Both the position numbers and the translations under genes were made by a program. A stretch of DNA of 64,000 bases, from positions 28,084,739 to 28,148,738 of the forward strand of contig OZ023267.1 of the NCBI GenBank assembly GCA_964006375.1. Reading direction: 5' to 3'. This document shows positions 8,767-18,860 of the stretch, one piece after another. Positions within the stretch are counted from its first letter, which is position 1; each line of letters starts with the position of its first letter. The notes beneath the pieces were generated by a model. The model had not been told where the DNA came from. It made no database searches and saw nothing but the letters and a program-made list of their open reading frames with translations. The DNA is from Tillus elongatus (lineage: Eukaryota > Arthropoda > Insecta > Coleoptera > Cleridae).

Positions 8767-11700
8767 CTCCGCCGTTACCGGTCTCAAGCCCGCGGGAGAA
8801 TCGAGGAGGGAGTGGAGTAACAACCACGTTAAAAAACCAGGTTTGTCTGGACCCGCCGGTAGCTTCCTGCAAGGGCGCCTGCTAGGGTCACAGGTCTCTC
8901 TGGCCGGTGGGTATACTGCTTTTCGCAGTGTGTTACTCGTAGCCACGTAGACGGTACAGCTAGCGACGCCAGCTGTCCACTGTCCTATTTACCTTACCCT
9001 CTTCTTCATCCCTAAGAGCATCTAGAAACCTGGCAACTATGTTGGATCTTTTGAACAGAATAATTTTGCCATCGCACCTTCTAGAGATCAACACATTGGA
9101 GCACATGCATACACAGATTTACTGTGCAGCAACTTCAGCAATTAAGCCTTTGGCCATTAATATTCCTGGTCGAAGGTCCAATCACAGAGCATTGCGTCAA
9201 ATAGTGTGCTCGTAGGAAAAAAGGTTGATAAGTAGAGTGGAAACACTTCGAAAAGAAATTGGGCAACCGACGTAATACGTTGGGGAGTACACACAAGAAA
9301 ATTTCAGAAATGAGCAGAGGAAATAATGGGCCGAGTTCGACAACACTCAGCATACGATCCAATCAACCACACTGCACAATAATGTTTGGACACCTCAAAA
9401 CAGAAGTTACGTACATGAGAACGGTTGAGAAAATATGAAGCGAGCAACAATAGTGAGTACAACAATACAATGCTTCAACACTCTGAAAGGACTTTCTACT
9501 GTCAGATTAATTCAGCTACGAATGCAGACACCGATACTTTTCCAAATAAGGGACAGATTGAAGAGTTCTGGAAAAGTGAACTAGCCACAACAGCCTCCTG
9601 CAATATTGGCGCCAGCTGGGTTAACGAAGAACACCGAGCTTGTCAGAGTTATGAACAGATGCATCATGAGCCGTTTATCACAGATGAAGTCTTCGAGGTT
9701 ATTAAAGAACTTCATAATTGGAAGGCACCCGCGCCTGGTGGCATCCAAAACCTTTGGCTGAAGAAATTTGGGTGTACACGTCATCTATTGGCGGGGATAA
9801 TAAATGATGTTATGCTTGATCCAAAAGAGATTCTATTGTGTTTCACACAAGGAGACACCAAAGGCCCAGCAGTATTCTGCAAACACACCCTAAGTTGATC
9901 ACATCCTGCCTTAAGAAACGCATATATGCGCACTGCTACCGAAAAAACATAATTGCAAGCCAGCAAAAAGAGTATTCCAAAGGATATCTGGGATGCAAAG
10001 AACAACTAATAATTGATTCGGTTGTGTGCAATCAAGGCTACAATGGACGAAGAAATCTCTTTGCTGCCTACGTGAAGAAAGGCGTTTCATTTAGTTCCAC
10101 ATGAATGACTCATAATTGTGCTGAAGGATCGATACTTACATCCTGAGGTTCCTTGAACACACAATGTCCACCTGGACAACAAAGATTCAGTTAAAGGTAA
10201 AAACGGGTGACAACATCGTAACTAGCACGATACCAAGTAGCAGAGCTGTATTTCAATGCGACTCGCTAAGCCCATTGTGGTTCTGCCTCGCATTGAATCC
10301 ACAATCAAACCGCCTGAACTCCAACAGATAAGGCTTCCGTATCAAAGCAAAGGCAGGGAGCAAATTATTCTAAATCACCTGCTGTACATGGATGATCATA
10401 AGCTGATGGCCTCCACAAGGAACCACCTGAAACAATTCCTAGAATTGGGGAAGGGTTTTCGAGATATATTGACATACAGTTTGGGTTCGACATATGTCGC
10501 ACCTTATGTGTATTCAGAGGGAAAATACAAACAGGTGTAAATGAAATGCAGAACGGACAGCAAATTGCCTCGATGGATGTAAAGGAGTGTTATAAATACT
10601 TGGTAATACAGCAACCGAGGAAAATAAACCACTAGATAATGAAGAATTTGACAAATGTGTTTGCGAAACAAGTAAAGCAGGTGGTGCGATCACATTTCAA
10701 CAGCAAGGACCTGACTAAATCTCTGAATACATATGCATGTTTTGCACTTAGTTACTCATTTGTAATTGTGAACTGGAGTAAAACAGACATCGAAAATCTA
10801 CAAGGGAAGGTGCGAACACTCCTATCAAAATCCAAAAAGCATCAACCCGTTGTGTTATTGAGCGAGTAATGCTACCCAGACACCAAGGTGGAAGAGGAGT
10901 GTTGGATTGTGGTAAACAGTTAGACCAGCAGATAGTAAACCTGCGTACATATTTGCGCTTACGTTTAAACTACACCCTGCCATATGCGTGGCAGATCATT
11001 AAACAGCACTACAATTAAAAGAAAGTGAAATACAAAATCACTATCGGGCTGATCAGGACAAGGTGTAATCTTGGATGCAGAAGCCTCTCCGTAGGCGACA
11101 TCTGAATGAGACCTCCCAGGCGCCCGTCGACAAATTGACGTCGAACTACTGGTTGGTGTCCGTGCAGATGTTTCCAGAGACAGAGGGGTTTTTGTTGGTC
11201 ATACAAGATCAGGTCACCCCGACAAGAAATTACCTGAAGTATATAGTTGGGAATAACTCGATCCAAGATGACAAATGTAGATTTGGGTGTCAGTCATCAG
11301 AGGCAATCCGGCACGTCACTGGAGGGTGTGAAGCGTTTGCTGCAATAGAGTATAAAGAGAGGCACGACGCAGTTGCGAAAATACTTCGTCAAGAACTGGC
11401 TCTGAAACTGGGACTTTTAAATCTTAGTAAGGTGCCATACTCGTGATATACTCCTGAGCCCATTCTAGAGAACTCAGGATACAGGTAGTACTGGAATCGA
11501 ACCGTGCGCACAGACTAACGAGTTGCCCACAACAGGCCAGATATAATAATGGTGGATAAGTCTTGCAACCAAGTGACGCTGATTGATGTGACCATTCCGA
11601 ATACTAATAATCTGGAGATAAAGTACAACGGGAAGATCATTAGGTACAGAGACCTCGAGATACAAGTAAGGAGACATTGGAGGACAGAGAGTGTCCGAGT

Positions 11701-11990
11701 GATTTTAATGGTCATGTCCACAACTGGTGTGGTTCCTAGGAATCGTCTAGAGACCAGTTAGTGACTGGGTCTTGGAGACCACCTTTATAAGCTTATGCAG
11801 TAGGCGGTACTACTTGCAACTGCCCAAATTCCAGGGAAATGAGGATGTTGCGTGGTCGTTCATGGCACGATAACTTGGAAAGGGCTCCATCTGAGCTCAG
11901 TCCCTTTGGTGTCTGAGGGATAAGGCACTGTTCCCCTCTGAGGGAGTGTAAAAACCCTTCAGACTAAAGTCGGTAATAATAATAGTGATA
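8767..11990 (+). mobile_element. Second R4/Dong-like LINE copy, nearly full span
   Basis: A GC-richer 5' region (8767-9000) is followed by decayed coding sequence (next entry) and a 3' region with 'actgttcccctctgaggg', ending in (TAA)n-like sequence at 11976-11995. Dong elements insert into TAA repeats; both copies here end in such repeats, consistent with that habit. Confidence 0.6.
9425..11761 (+). pseudogene. R4/Dong-like pol pseudogene
   Basis: Order of recognisable blocks: N-terminal linker 'FPNKGQIEEFWKSE' and 'VIKELHNWKAPAPGGIQNLW' (9425-9780), RT blocks 'GYLGCKEQLIIDSV' and 'RRNLFAAYVKK' (9985-10080), 'SLSPLWFCLALNP' (10262-10300), the catalytic box 'LLYMDDHKL' (10382-10408), thumb region (10639-10860), CCHC finger 'CRFGCQSSEAIRHVTGGC' (11278-11330), and restriction-like endonuclease 'VTLIDVTIPNTNNLEIKY' (11576-11630). 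Many frameshifts and stops separate them; the YMDD box survives but the gene cannot give one protein. Confidence 0.75.
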
Positions 11991-12649
11991 GTAGCACATG
12001 CACAAACACATGCATACGCGTGTGCAGTAAACGCTCATAGAAAATACAGCACAGAACAAAACTTGTATCAAAAAATACTGAACGTACATTTAACTTTTAG
12101 GGACGCCAAATTCCACGCGTTATCTAGTTTTCTTTCTAAAGGTTCAAGCTGAGTATTTATATTAAAAAACTTTTAGTGATAGAAAAATCGTCCTGGAGCT
12201 GTTCAGCTGGACTAGAAGAAAATAAAAATAAGATGACAATTTGTTGTGTGAATTTCTCCACCTTCTCGAGAATATATTTATTCCATTGGAATTCTACCTC
12301 AATCACATGAGCATCATAACCGGGTATTTCGAATGTGGCAGTTATATAAAAGGCCAACGATATTTCACTCTCAACAGATACAAACGTGTTTAAGCTACGA
12401 GAATGCAAGACTCGAAATGCCAACTGAACAATTTCGATTTTATTCGGCACCATCAACAGTAGCAAGAAATGGGATAAGAGCTGTTCCTACTACTAATGCA
12501 GTTGCCCGCTAACAGCTAACACCTTCGGCTATTTGTTGGCAAACGAGACAAACACATTATTCAACACATTGCACATATCGAATGGGAAAAGCTGCGATCC
12601 AAGAACGGACTGGCCCTAACTGAATACTGAATACAAAATTAAAAAACTC
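11991..12649. other. Unrecognised spacer
   Basis: A 102-codon frame on the minus strand (12465-12157) carries 'LAFYITATFEIPGYDAHVIE'. I do not recognise it and see no start context or neighbours that support a gene; it may be a remnant of a transposon-encoded protein. Confidence 0.3.
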
Positions 12650-13208
12650 GGGACGCAGCAAGTGCGTTATGGTAGTGAATTTTTATTAAATGTTTCAAAT
12701 TTAAATAACTCAATTTTCTATAAACTTAGAGAGTTTAATTTTAACGCGTAGTAAGGTCTTTTCTAAGGCAACATATCCACAACATTTCATTAAAATAACT
12801 TTGTAATTTTCGGAGAAAAAAAAATTTTTCGAAAGAAAATTTAAAATTTGAACAACTCAGTTTTCTCCAAACTTAGAAAGTTGAATTTTGGTACGTAGTA
12901 AGACCTCTCCTAAAAAACATATTTGGTAAATTTCATTAAAACAGCTTTGTTACTTTAGGAGAAAAAATTTTTTTTCGAAAGAAAACTCAAAATTTTTCCG
13001 GAAAACCCCGTCCGATTTTTTGGCTAACAAACTCATCCAAGCCATTCATAAAAGAAAGGCACTTGCCAAGTTTCATCGAAATCGGTTAATTATTTTTTGA
13101 GTTATCAGACAGATATATATATATATATATATACTAAAACAGGATTGATAACACGGCATTTATGTACTATACAAGGAAAAGGTTTAAGGGCAAAGCCGCA
13201 AGGAGACA

Positions 13209-13253
13209 ACCGCAAACACGTGTTTCAGGCTAATTAGCCATCATCAGTACGGT
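13209..13253 (-). ncRNA. Hammerhead ribozyme (type I), left arm
   Basis: Minus strand, identical to the plus-strand copy at 13536-13580; see that entry for the base-by-base assignment. Confidence 0.75.
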
Positions 13254-13535
13254 ATAGCCAGGTGAAGATGGTAACACTCTGGATGAAGATGGAAAAATAT
13301 ACGGAGTCCCAACAGGCAACCAGTGCACAATTGCAGCAACATTTGGAAGACCCTCAATCCGAGGGAAAGAACCAAAAAAGCTACGGAGGCAAAGAAATCA
13401 CCTGCGTGAACATCCGGAGCCCAGGAAGTTATATTAACTAAAACAGGATTGATAACACGGCATTTATGTACTACTGTTGGGACTCCGTATATTTTTCCAT
13501 CTTCATCCAGAGTGTTACCATCTTCACCTGGCTAT

Positions 13536-13580
13536 ACCGTACTGATGATGGCTAATTAGCCTGAAACACGTGTTTGCGGT
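13536..13580 (+). ncRNA. Hammerhead ribozyme (type I), right arm
   Basis: Stem I 5' strand ACCGTA (13536-13541), core CTGATGA (13542-13548), stem II GGCT-AATT-AGCC (13550-13561) flanked by a T·T mismatch, core GAA (13563-13565), stem III ACAC/GTGT (13566-13573) without a real loop, cleavage-site nucleotide T (13574), stem I 3' strand TGCGGT (13575-13580). Stem I pairs over six positions (one G·T). The helix III palindrome (aaacacgtgttt) would favour action as a dimer, as known for small-stem-III hammerheads in animal satellites. The predicted cleavage triplet is GTT rather than the usual GTC, and the T·T pair at the base of stem II may weaken it. Confidence 0.75.
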
Positions 13581-13681
13581 TGTCTCCTTGCGGCTTTGCC
13601 CTTAAACCTTTTCCTTATATACTCACCATCGATACCTCTCTAATAGTGAATTTTTTTAAAATAAAAATTCACTAATTATTC

Positions 13682-14047
13682 CTATTGTGCTTTCTCAATA
13701 TTCTGTGTATTGCCCTGATAGATAAAGTCTAAACCTAAATCTTGAGACCTACTTCTTAACGAACTTTGTAGACATGCTTCAAAATATACAAGAACTATAA
13801 TTTCATTCATTTCATTGTCTTCAATTTTGAAACGTTTAACAACGCGTTGTGTCAGTATTATTTCATGACTTGACGACTTACTTTTAATTCTGCTGAATTT
13901 TGTTCTATTCATTGGAGCCAAATAAAGGAATCTTTTGTTAAATGTTCGAACTGTTGTCTCAACTATTCTGTTATATTCACCATATATTGAAAACAAATTG
14001 AAAGCATCATCTGCAGAATAACAAACTAGCATGTAAAACACTGCCAC
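13682..14047 (-). pseudogene. N-terminal part of a Tc1/mariner-type transposase
   Basis: A 121-codon minus-strand frame reads 'SADDAFNLFSIYGEYNRIVE' near its start, the first helix-turn-helix of the HTH (DUF4817-like) class that heads many insect mariner-type proteins, and later 'NEIIVLVYFEACLQSSLRSR', the second HTH. No DDE/D domain follows. It lies between two minus-strand GTGAATTTTC-family copies. Confidence 0.5.
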
Positions 14048-14103
14048 TGCCTATCCTCTTATGTGATCCTGAAAATCGTCTCGTCGTTTCTACGATTTAT
14101 GTG

Positions 14104-14544
14104 GTAAAAACTTCATGTTAAATTAAATGCTTCAAATTTGAATAATTAAATTTTCTATTAAACTTAGAGAGTTTATTTTTGGTGTGTAGTAAGATCTCCC
14201 TAACGCAAAATATGTACCAAATTTCATTAAAATAACGTAATTTTCGGAGAAAAAAAAATTTCTAAAGAAAACTTAAAATCTGAATCACTCAATTTTTTAT
14301 AAACTTAGAAAGTTGAATTTCAGTACGTAGTAAGATCTCTTCCAAGGCAAAACATATAGTGAATTTCATTGAAACAGCTTTGTTACTTTCGGAGAAAAAT
14401 TTTTTTCGAAAGAAAACTCAAAATTTTCCCGGAAAACCCCGTCCGATTTTTCTGGCTAACGAACTCATCCAAGCCATTAATAAAAGAAAGCCACTTGCCA
14501 AGTTTCATCGAAATCGGTTAATTATTTTTTGAGTTACCAGACGG

Positions 14545-14632
<88 letters not shown>

Positions 14633-14765
14633 ATATAAAAATTGAAACTGACCCCGGATATGGGTTCTAGGGGTCCTAGTTCGCGCTCATTTGCAAAAAT
14701 TTTTGCAAAGTCTCACCATCGATACCTCTCTATTAGTGATTTTTTTAAAATAAAAGTCACTAAAT
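14104..14765 (-). mobile_element. GTGAATTTTC-family element, 3' end degraded
   Basis: Minus copy. The 5' end (right side) is well kept: 'tagtgattttttt…agtcacta' at 14736-14763, preceded (reading minus) by the conserved 'gcgaactaggacccctaga' and 'acccatatccggggtcagtt' blocks. The TA tract is 14549-14629. The 3' hairpin expected near 14104 is degraded. Confidence 0.65.
14549..14629. repeat. (TA)n microsatellite
   Basis: About 80 bp of uninterrupted TA inside the family element. Length may be inexact in any assembly. Confidence 0.9.
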
Positions 14766-16274
14766 TTGTATCCAACTCTATAAGTAAAATTATGATGGCC
14801 AAAAATAAATATGAATGTAAGAAGAATAGCATGCCTACATTTGTATTACAAATGTCACAAAACAAAATACTTATTTACATGTCACTTTGAAAGTAGATCT
14901 GTTTTTTACTGTTTAAACGTTTTTCGATCCCTTAAACTGAAATGGTTTTCGTCTCATTTAACGTTGTTTCATTAGGGCGTCACAGTAGATTTTAGAATCT
15001 AGAAATTATTCTATTTTATGTGAATCTTTCGTTGCATACCTAGAACAAGTTTTATTTTCCTTCAATTATAAATGACAATTTTAAGTAAATTCCTATATTT
15101 TCTGTGCCCAATGTGTTGAACGAATGCGAAATCGGAGAAGGAAATTTCATTTAAAGTTAAACGATGAAGAGAACTTTATTCGAGGCACTAGCGTTGTTTC
15201 CATTTTTTTTAATATTGATAACATTTATAGGTAAATTAGCAGATTAGCGTATTGTTCGTTTAAAAAATAATACTCAGAAACATGCTTAGAGCAACCCCTT
15301 TATTCATTAACCATCGGACAAATACTGTGATCTCAACTCCACAATACAGTTAAGAGACCCAAAGTAAATTTGAGGTTCTGTGCAAGGTAAACATGCTACA
15401 ACGGAGCTAGAAATGCAAACTGTAAAAAACTCACCTTACAGAAGTCCATAGAAAGGATAAACTACTTACCAACACCGTTTCTCCATAAAAACTTCCACTT
15501 TGCCCAATTGAAAAAAAAACGCTAAATAATAAGCGTACTCTGATTCCTTAAAATTAAATAAATAACTGAAACTACTACCCAAGCCACACGTAAAGGATCC
15601 ATTTTAAATAAATTTTCTGCAAATAATTTTATAAAATAGAGAACCTGAAGATTGTAGCCGAAACTTAAGGCTTTTTAACTTCTTACGACATTTATGCTGC
15701 ATAGACGTTCAGGTAGCTTCTCTATCTAGAACATGTCAATTTTGACGTTTTGAATCGCGACTTTTTTGACGTTTTAAGAATAAAAACTTTAAAGTTTATA
15801 ACTCTTTTTTATTTTAACGTAGATAACGATAATATTCTTATTCTTTCTTATTCTTTGATTTCCAAATTTAGAAACATATTATACAATAATTAATTATTTA
15901 ACCTTAAAACAGAACTGTCAAATCATGATAAATAAACAAAACACGTAATGTTTCTTTGCTTTACAATTTTAGAAACATAACATACAAGTTGTTATATCTA
16001 TTTCAATGACAATCGATTACTACTTAACCTCAGAACGAAACTGTCAAACCAAAATAAACAAAACACACTATCCCATCTGGTTGCTACTTCAAGTAGGTGA
16101 TATAAAACTTCCTTATTTTCCCCTCTCACTTTCATATTAGGAACATTTTGCAAATCCGCGCATCTGAATACACCCGAAGACGATCATTAGGGTGGGATCG
16201 CCACAGTTCGGGTGTAAACGTTCGTTGCATATTAGGATGTTGTGGAGATCCCGCCTTAAGTATGTGCTGTGGTA
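14766..16274. other. AT-rich spacer with fragments of the local repeat
   Basis: No gene seen. Bases 15726-15782 ('aattttgacgttttgaatcg' and neighbouring text) match, in reverse, the 'aaaacgtcaaagtcgcgatt' part of long GTGAATTTTC-family copies such as the one at 33.8 kb, so this is a detached fragment. Confidence 0.45.
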
Positions 16275-16395
16275 TATGTATCAATCTACGCGTGGTTACT
16301 ACTCTGTCTTTGTATGGCATCATACTTCAACCACTTAAGTTGTTTCAATTAATGTAATTAAGATTTTATTTTTAATTTAGTAAAAATTCAAAATT
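16275..16395 (+). repeat. Repeat shared with 51745-51870
   Basis: Both places contain 'tgaatcaatctacgcgtgg'-like text (here 'tgtatcaatctacgcgtgg') followed by 'actactctgtc', 'ttaaccactaag'-like text and 'attttatttttaattt'. Same orientation. The element is unrecognised. Confidence 0.55.
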
Positions 16396-16612
16396 TTACG
16401 AATCAAATTACTTAATTTTCCGAAAGTCTCACCATCGTTCTTCCCTATATTAGTGAATTTTCTCCCTTCTTCTATATAATGAAGAAAAGCGTGCATTTCG
16501 CATCCGAACAATTTAGGCCACGGTATCCTCCTACACTGTCAGGTTAAAGCCATTTTCGAAAAAACCACATACAACCTAAATACCCTAAAAAATCAGCAGG
16601 TAAATTAAGACC
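16396..16612. other. Spacer with degenerate family end
   Basis: Contains 'aagtctcaccatcg' and 'attagtgaattttctcc' (16424-16466), a degenerate minus-oriented 5' end of the GTGAATTTTC family. Otherwise the 3' trailer of the minus-strand LINE described next. Confidence 0.4.
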
Positions 16613-16716
16613 ATGTTTCCCCCTATCCTCCCCACATTCTTACTAACGTTCACTCCCCTCTCGATTTTACCTAGATCTGATCTATTTCTCCATTCGGCGG
16701 CCCCTCTTTTTCCGCG
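16613..16716 (-). pseudogene. 3' end of an old LINE split by the errantivirus
   Basis: Minus-strand continuation of the LINE fragment at 24752-25450. If the errantivirus and one CGCG copy are set aside, the minus-strand frame runs from one side to the other and ends within 25 bases in a basic tail and a stop. Confidence 0.55.
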
Positions 16717-17060
16717 AGTTATGGTTGCACCACCCGGTATACTACACACACCAAGGCTACTGTCAGCACATATGGGTACGTTGCGCTACACCGGCTTTTC
16801 CGTCGACTCAGCGTCCGGTTGAAGTGCAGCGACATTACCGAGGGGAAATTGATCAGCAATTAATAGTCTATAAATATATGTCGAACATTAATATTCAACA
16901 GTTAGTCTTTGCCATCCAGCCTTAATGGTATTAGATTACTCATATGTATTTTATTGTAATTTTTATATTATTTAAATTTTAATATATATATATCGTTGTA
17001 CTGTAACTTCAAGTAAATAAATTTAACTTTATGAAGTTCAATTGAAGTACAACTCTAAGT
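16717..17060 (+). repeat. Errantivirus 5' LTR
   Basis: Begins AGTTATGG, ends CTCTAAGT. TATA-like 'tataaatata' near 16869. A TA run near 16982-16992 is 2 bp longer than in the 3' LTR. Confidence 0.92.
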
Positions 17061-17077
17061 GGCGCAGTCGGTAGGAT
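17060..17077 (+). other. Primer-binding site
   Basis: TGGCGCAGTCGGTAGGAT, a form found in the 17.6/297/ZAM group of errantiviruses; its first base overlaps the last base of the LTR. The usual assignment for this form is tRNA-Ser, from memory of the family. Confidence 0.8.
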
Positions 17078-17490
17078 GAGTTTAGTGCCCTTTTGACAAA
17101 ATCGCAAAAGTCCGCACTTCGATTTTTATCGTTAAAAACTCAGAACCAGCTTCAAAGTCAACAAAGAACAGCATCGTCCAAGTTGATAAAAATAATTTAA
17201 GTAACTTTCAATTAAAAAAAACAGTGAGTGCGCGAGCGATCATAAGAGAAAATAAGGTTTGATACGGAACTTCTGCCTACGAAGTTGTCTGCCTTATTCG
17301 CTGTATCTTATGATGCTGAAGCAAAGAAGAACAGAAATCGTCTTCATCTTCACATTGGCGTAAGTGCTTTCATTGTTCCTTTGAATTCCTTGTCCTACCT
17401 TAATCTAAAATCGATTAAAGTTAGAAGCAAATATTACGGGAAATATTAATTCAAATTTTACCCAAATTTAAATTATTGATTAATAAATTA
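17078..17490 (+). promoter_or_regulatory. Errantivirus leader with short ORF and splice donor
   Basis: A short ATG-initiated frame begins at 17310 (a second ATG follows at 17313), encodes a basic then hydrophobic stretch, and runs straight into a consensus donor GTAAGT at 17360. The exon would end with two bases of a codon at 17359. That phase fits an acceptor at the end of pol (TTTCAG, 22653-22658) and the env frame. In gypsy-type elements env is made from a spliced RNA, so this is probably the leader exon supplying the start codon and signal peptide of Env. The splice is inferred, not shown. Confidence 0.6.
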
Positions 17491-18831
17491 ATGTCAGACT
17501 CTGAAACAGCGACAGTTGACAATTTTAATAATAAAGTAAACATAAATTTAGCACCTCCCAAACTTATAGTAACAGAGAAAAATACAATAAGCTCAAATAA
17601 CAATCAAATTATGGCAAATCAATTACAAAATTATCACATTAATGCTATTCCCGCATACGATGGGGACCAGCATACTTTAGCTTTATTTATTTCAGCGTGT
17701 GAAAATTTTCTCACTTCATTTGTTGATAGAACAAATGATGACAATCCAAATAACCAATGGATGCTTAGAATAGTAATAAGTAAATTAGAAGGTAGAGCTA
17801 GAACATTGATAGGTAGTAGGGAAGATGCCACAAATTGGCCTAGTATTAAACAATTATTGCAACAATACTTCGGCGACCAGAGAGACGAAGACTGTTTAGC
17901 TAGGGACCTCTTGCTCTTAAAGCCAGACCCTAGAGAAACCCCATACCAATTCGGTATGAGAATACAAGACTCACGTAGTCTTTTAGCTTCAAAAGTAAGA
18001 CTAACAACTGCAAACGAAGCATTTCGTTTAATTAAAAATGAATTTTACGATAAAGTGGCACTGAAAACCTATTTACATGGTTTGAGTGGTCAACTAGGGT
18101 TAGCAGTTAGGCTACAAAACCCGACTAATCTAGAACACGCTATGTCGCTTGTTCTGGAAGAAGAGAATTTTCAATATGGAGAAAAACAAATGAAATATCT
18201 CCACAATCAATCCACAAATTTTAAAAACTCAAATGTACCAAATAAACAACCTCAATACATACAGAATCAGCAAAATAATAGAAATAACGTTCCGCATTTT
18301 ACGCACCCCCGACAATTCCATAACCAACCCACATACAGAAAGCCCTTAAATTTACGTAATCAGCCCCCACAACAGCTGACACAAAACGTATTCAGACCAA
18401 ATCCAAATTTCAGACCAAACTATAGGCCAACACCTATGGAGGTATCTGCAAAAAATTCCTCGATACATACACGTCCCAATCCAAATTTTAGACAACATTT
18501 CCAGCCCGAACCTATGGAAACGTCATCTAGAAATTTCAATACTCATCCGAGAGGTCCTAACGGGCCTAACGCACAGTCATCACCTACCCAATTATACCAT
18601 CAAGAGGTTCAACATGAATTTAAATCAGACAACCCTGTTTATGACGAATCTTATGAAAATTATCCTTCAGAAACACACTCTTATACAATTCCTGAAGATG
18701 ACGCTCGTTACTTTGACGAAACGAATCATGAAACGTACGAAGAAGAAACTAGACCTGAAGCAGCTTTTGAAGAAACAGATAACATCGAACAAAATTTTAT
18801 TCAGGTTATCGAACTAAACAAAAAAATATAG
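17491..18831 (+). CDS. gag: Errantivirus Gag
   Basis: 446 codons from the ATG at 17491; the frame is open 15 bases further 5' but without an ATG. Gag assembles the particle. The first ~250 residues hold the capsid-like part (e.g. 'TLIGSREDATNWPSIKQLLQ'), followed by an Asn/Gln/Pro-rich, basic tail with two near-copies of 'RPNPNFR' and 'PMEVS/PMETS', then an acidic C-terminus. There is no CCHC knuckle, which is normal for gypsy-type Gag. Pol overlaps it in the -1 frame: that frame is open through the end of gag, and a run of seven A (18820-18826) sits just before the stop. Uninterrupted and likely translatable. Confidence 0.9.
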   Translation: MSDSETATVDNFNNKVNINLAPPKLIVTEKNTISSNNNQIMANQLQNYHINAIPAYDGDQHTLALFISACENFLTSFVDRTNDDNPNNQWMLRIVISKLEGRARTLIGSREDATNWPSIKQLLQQYFGDQRDEDCLARDLLLLKPDPRETPYQFGMRIQDSRSLLASKVRLTTANEAFRLIKNEFYDKVALKTYLHGLSGQLGLAVRLQNPTNLEHAMSLVLEEENFQYGEKQMKYLHNQSTNFKNSNVPNKQPQYIQNQQNNRNNVPHFTHPRQFHNQPTYRKPLNLRNQPPQQLTQNVFRPNPNFRPNYRPTPMEVSAKNSSIHTRPNPNFRQHFQPEPMETSSRNFNTHPRGPNGPNAQSSPTQLYHQEVQHEFKSDNPVYDESYENYPSETHSYTIPEDDARYFDETNHETYEEETRPEAAFEETDNIEQNFIQVIELNKKI

Positions 18832-18860
18832 TACAGATAAATTCTGTAAACCACCCTAAA

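Larger units (their letters stand above)
13133..13616. repeat. Hammerhead-bearing repeat, inverted pair
   Basis: Bases 13133-13169 recur at 13437-13473 (37 bp, period 304), which sets a ~304-bp repeat unit. The 143-bp arms 13173-13315 and 13474-13616 are perfect inverted copies by my reading, separated by 158 bp. Each arm contains one hammerhead ribozyme, one per strand. The block lies precisely in the (TA)n centre of the host repeat. Layout suggests a tandem repeat array rearranged head to head. Confidence 0.8.
12650..13676 (-). mobile_element. GTGAATTTTC-family element (Helentron/DINE-like), interrupted
   Basis: Minus-oriented copy. Its 3' terminus is at 12650 (reverse complement of the 'acgcacttgctgcgtcc' hairpin), the 5' terminus is the paired 'tagtgaatt…aaaattcacta' at 13655-13676. 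Internal sequence contains the ~140-bp unit ('aaaaccccgtccgattttt' and 'gccaagtttcatcgaaatcg'). The central TA tract at 13113-13132 is where the hammerhead repeat pair (13133-13616) is inserted. Confidence 0.7.

Noticed and set aside
8689..8946. 85-codon minus frame between the two LINE copies
   Set aside because: Overlaps the 3' tail and 5' leader of the LINEs; includes the simple repeat; no domain.
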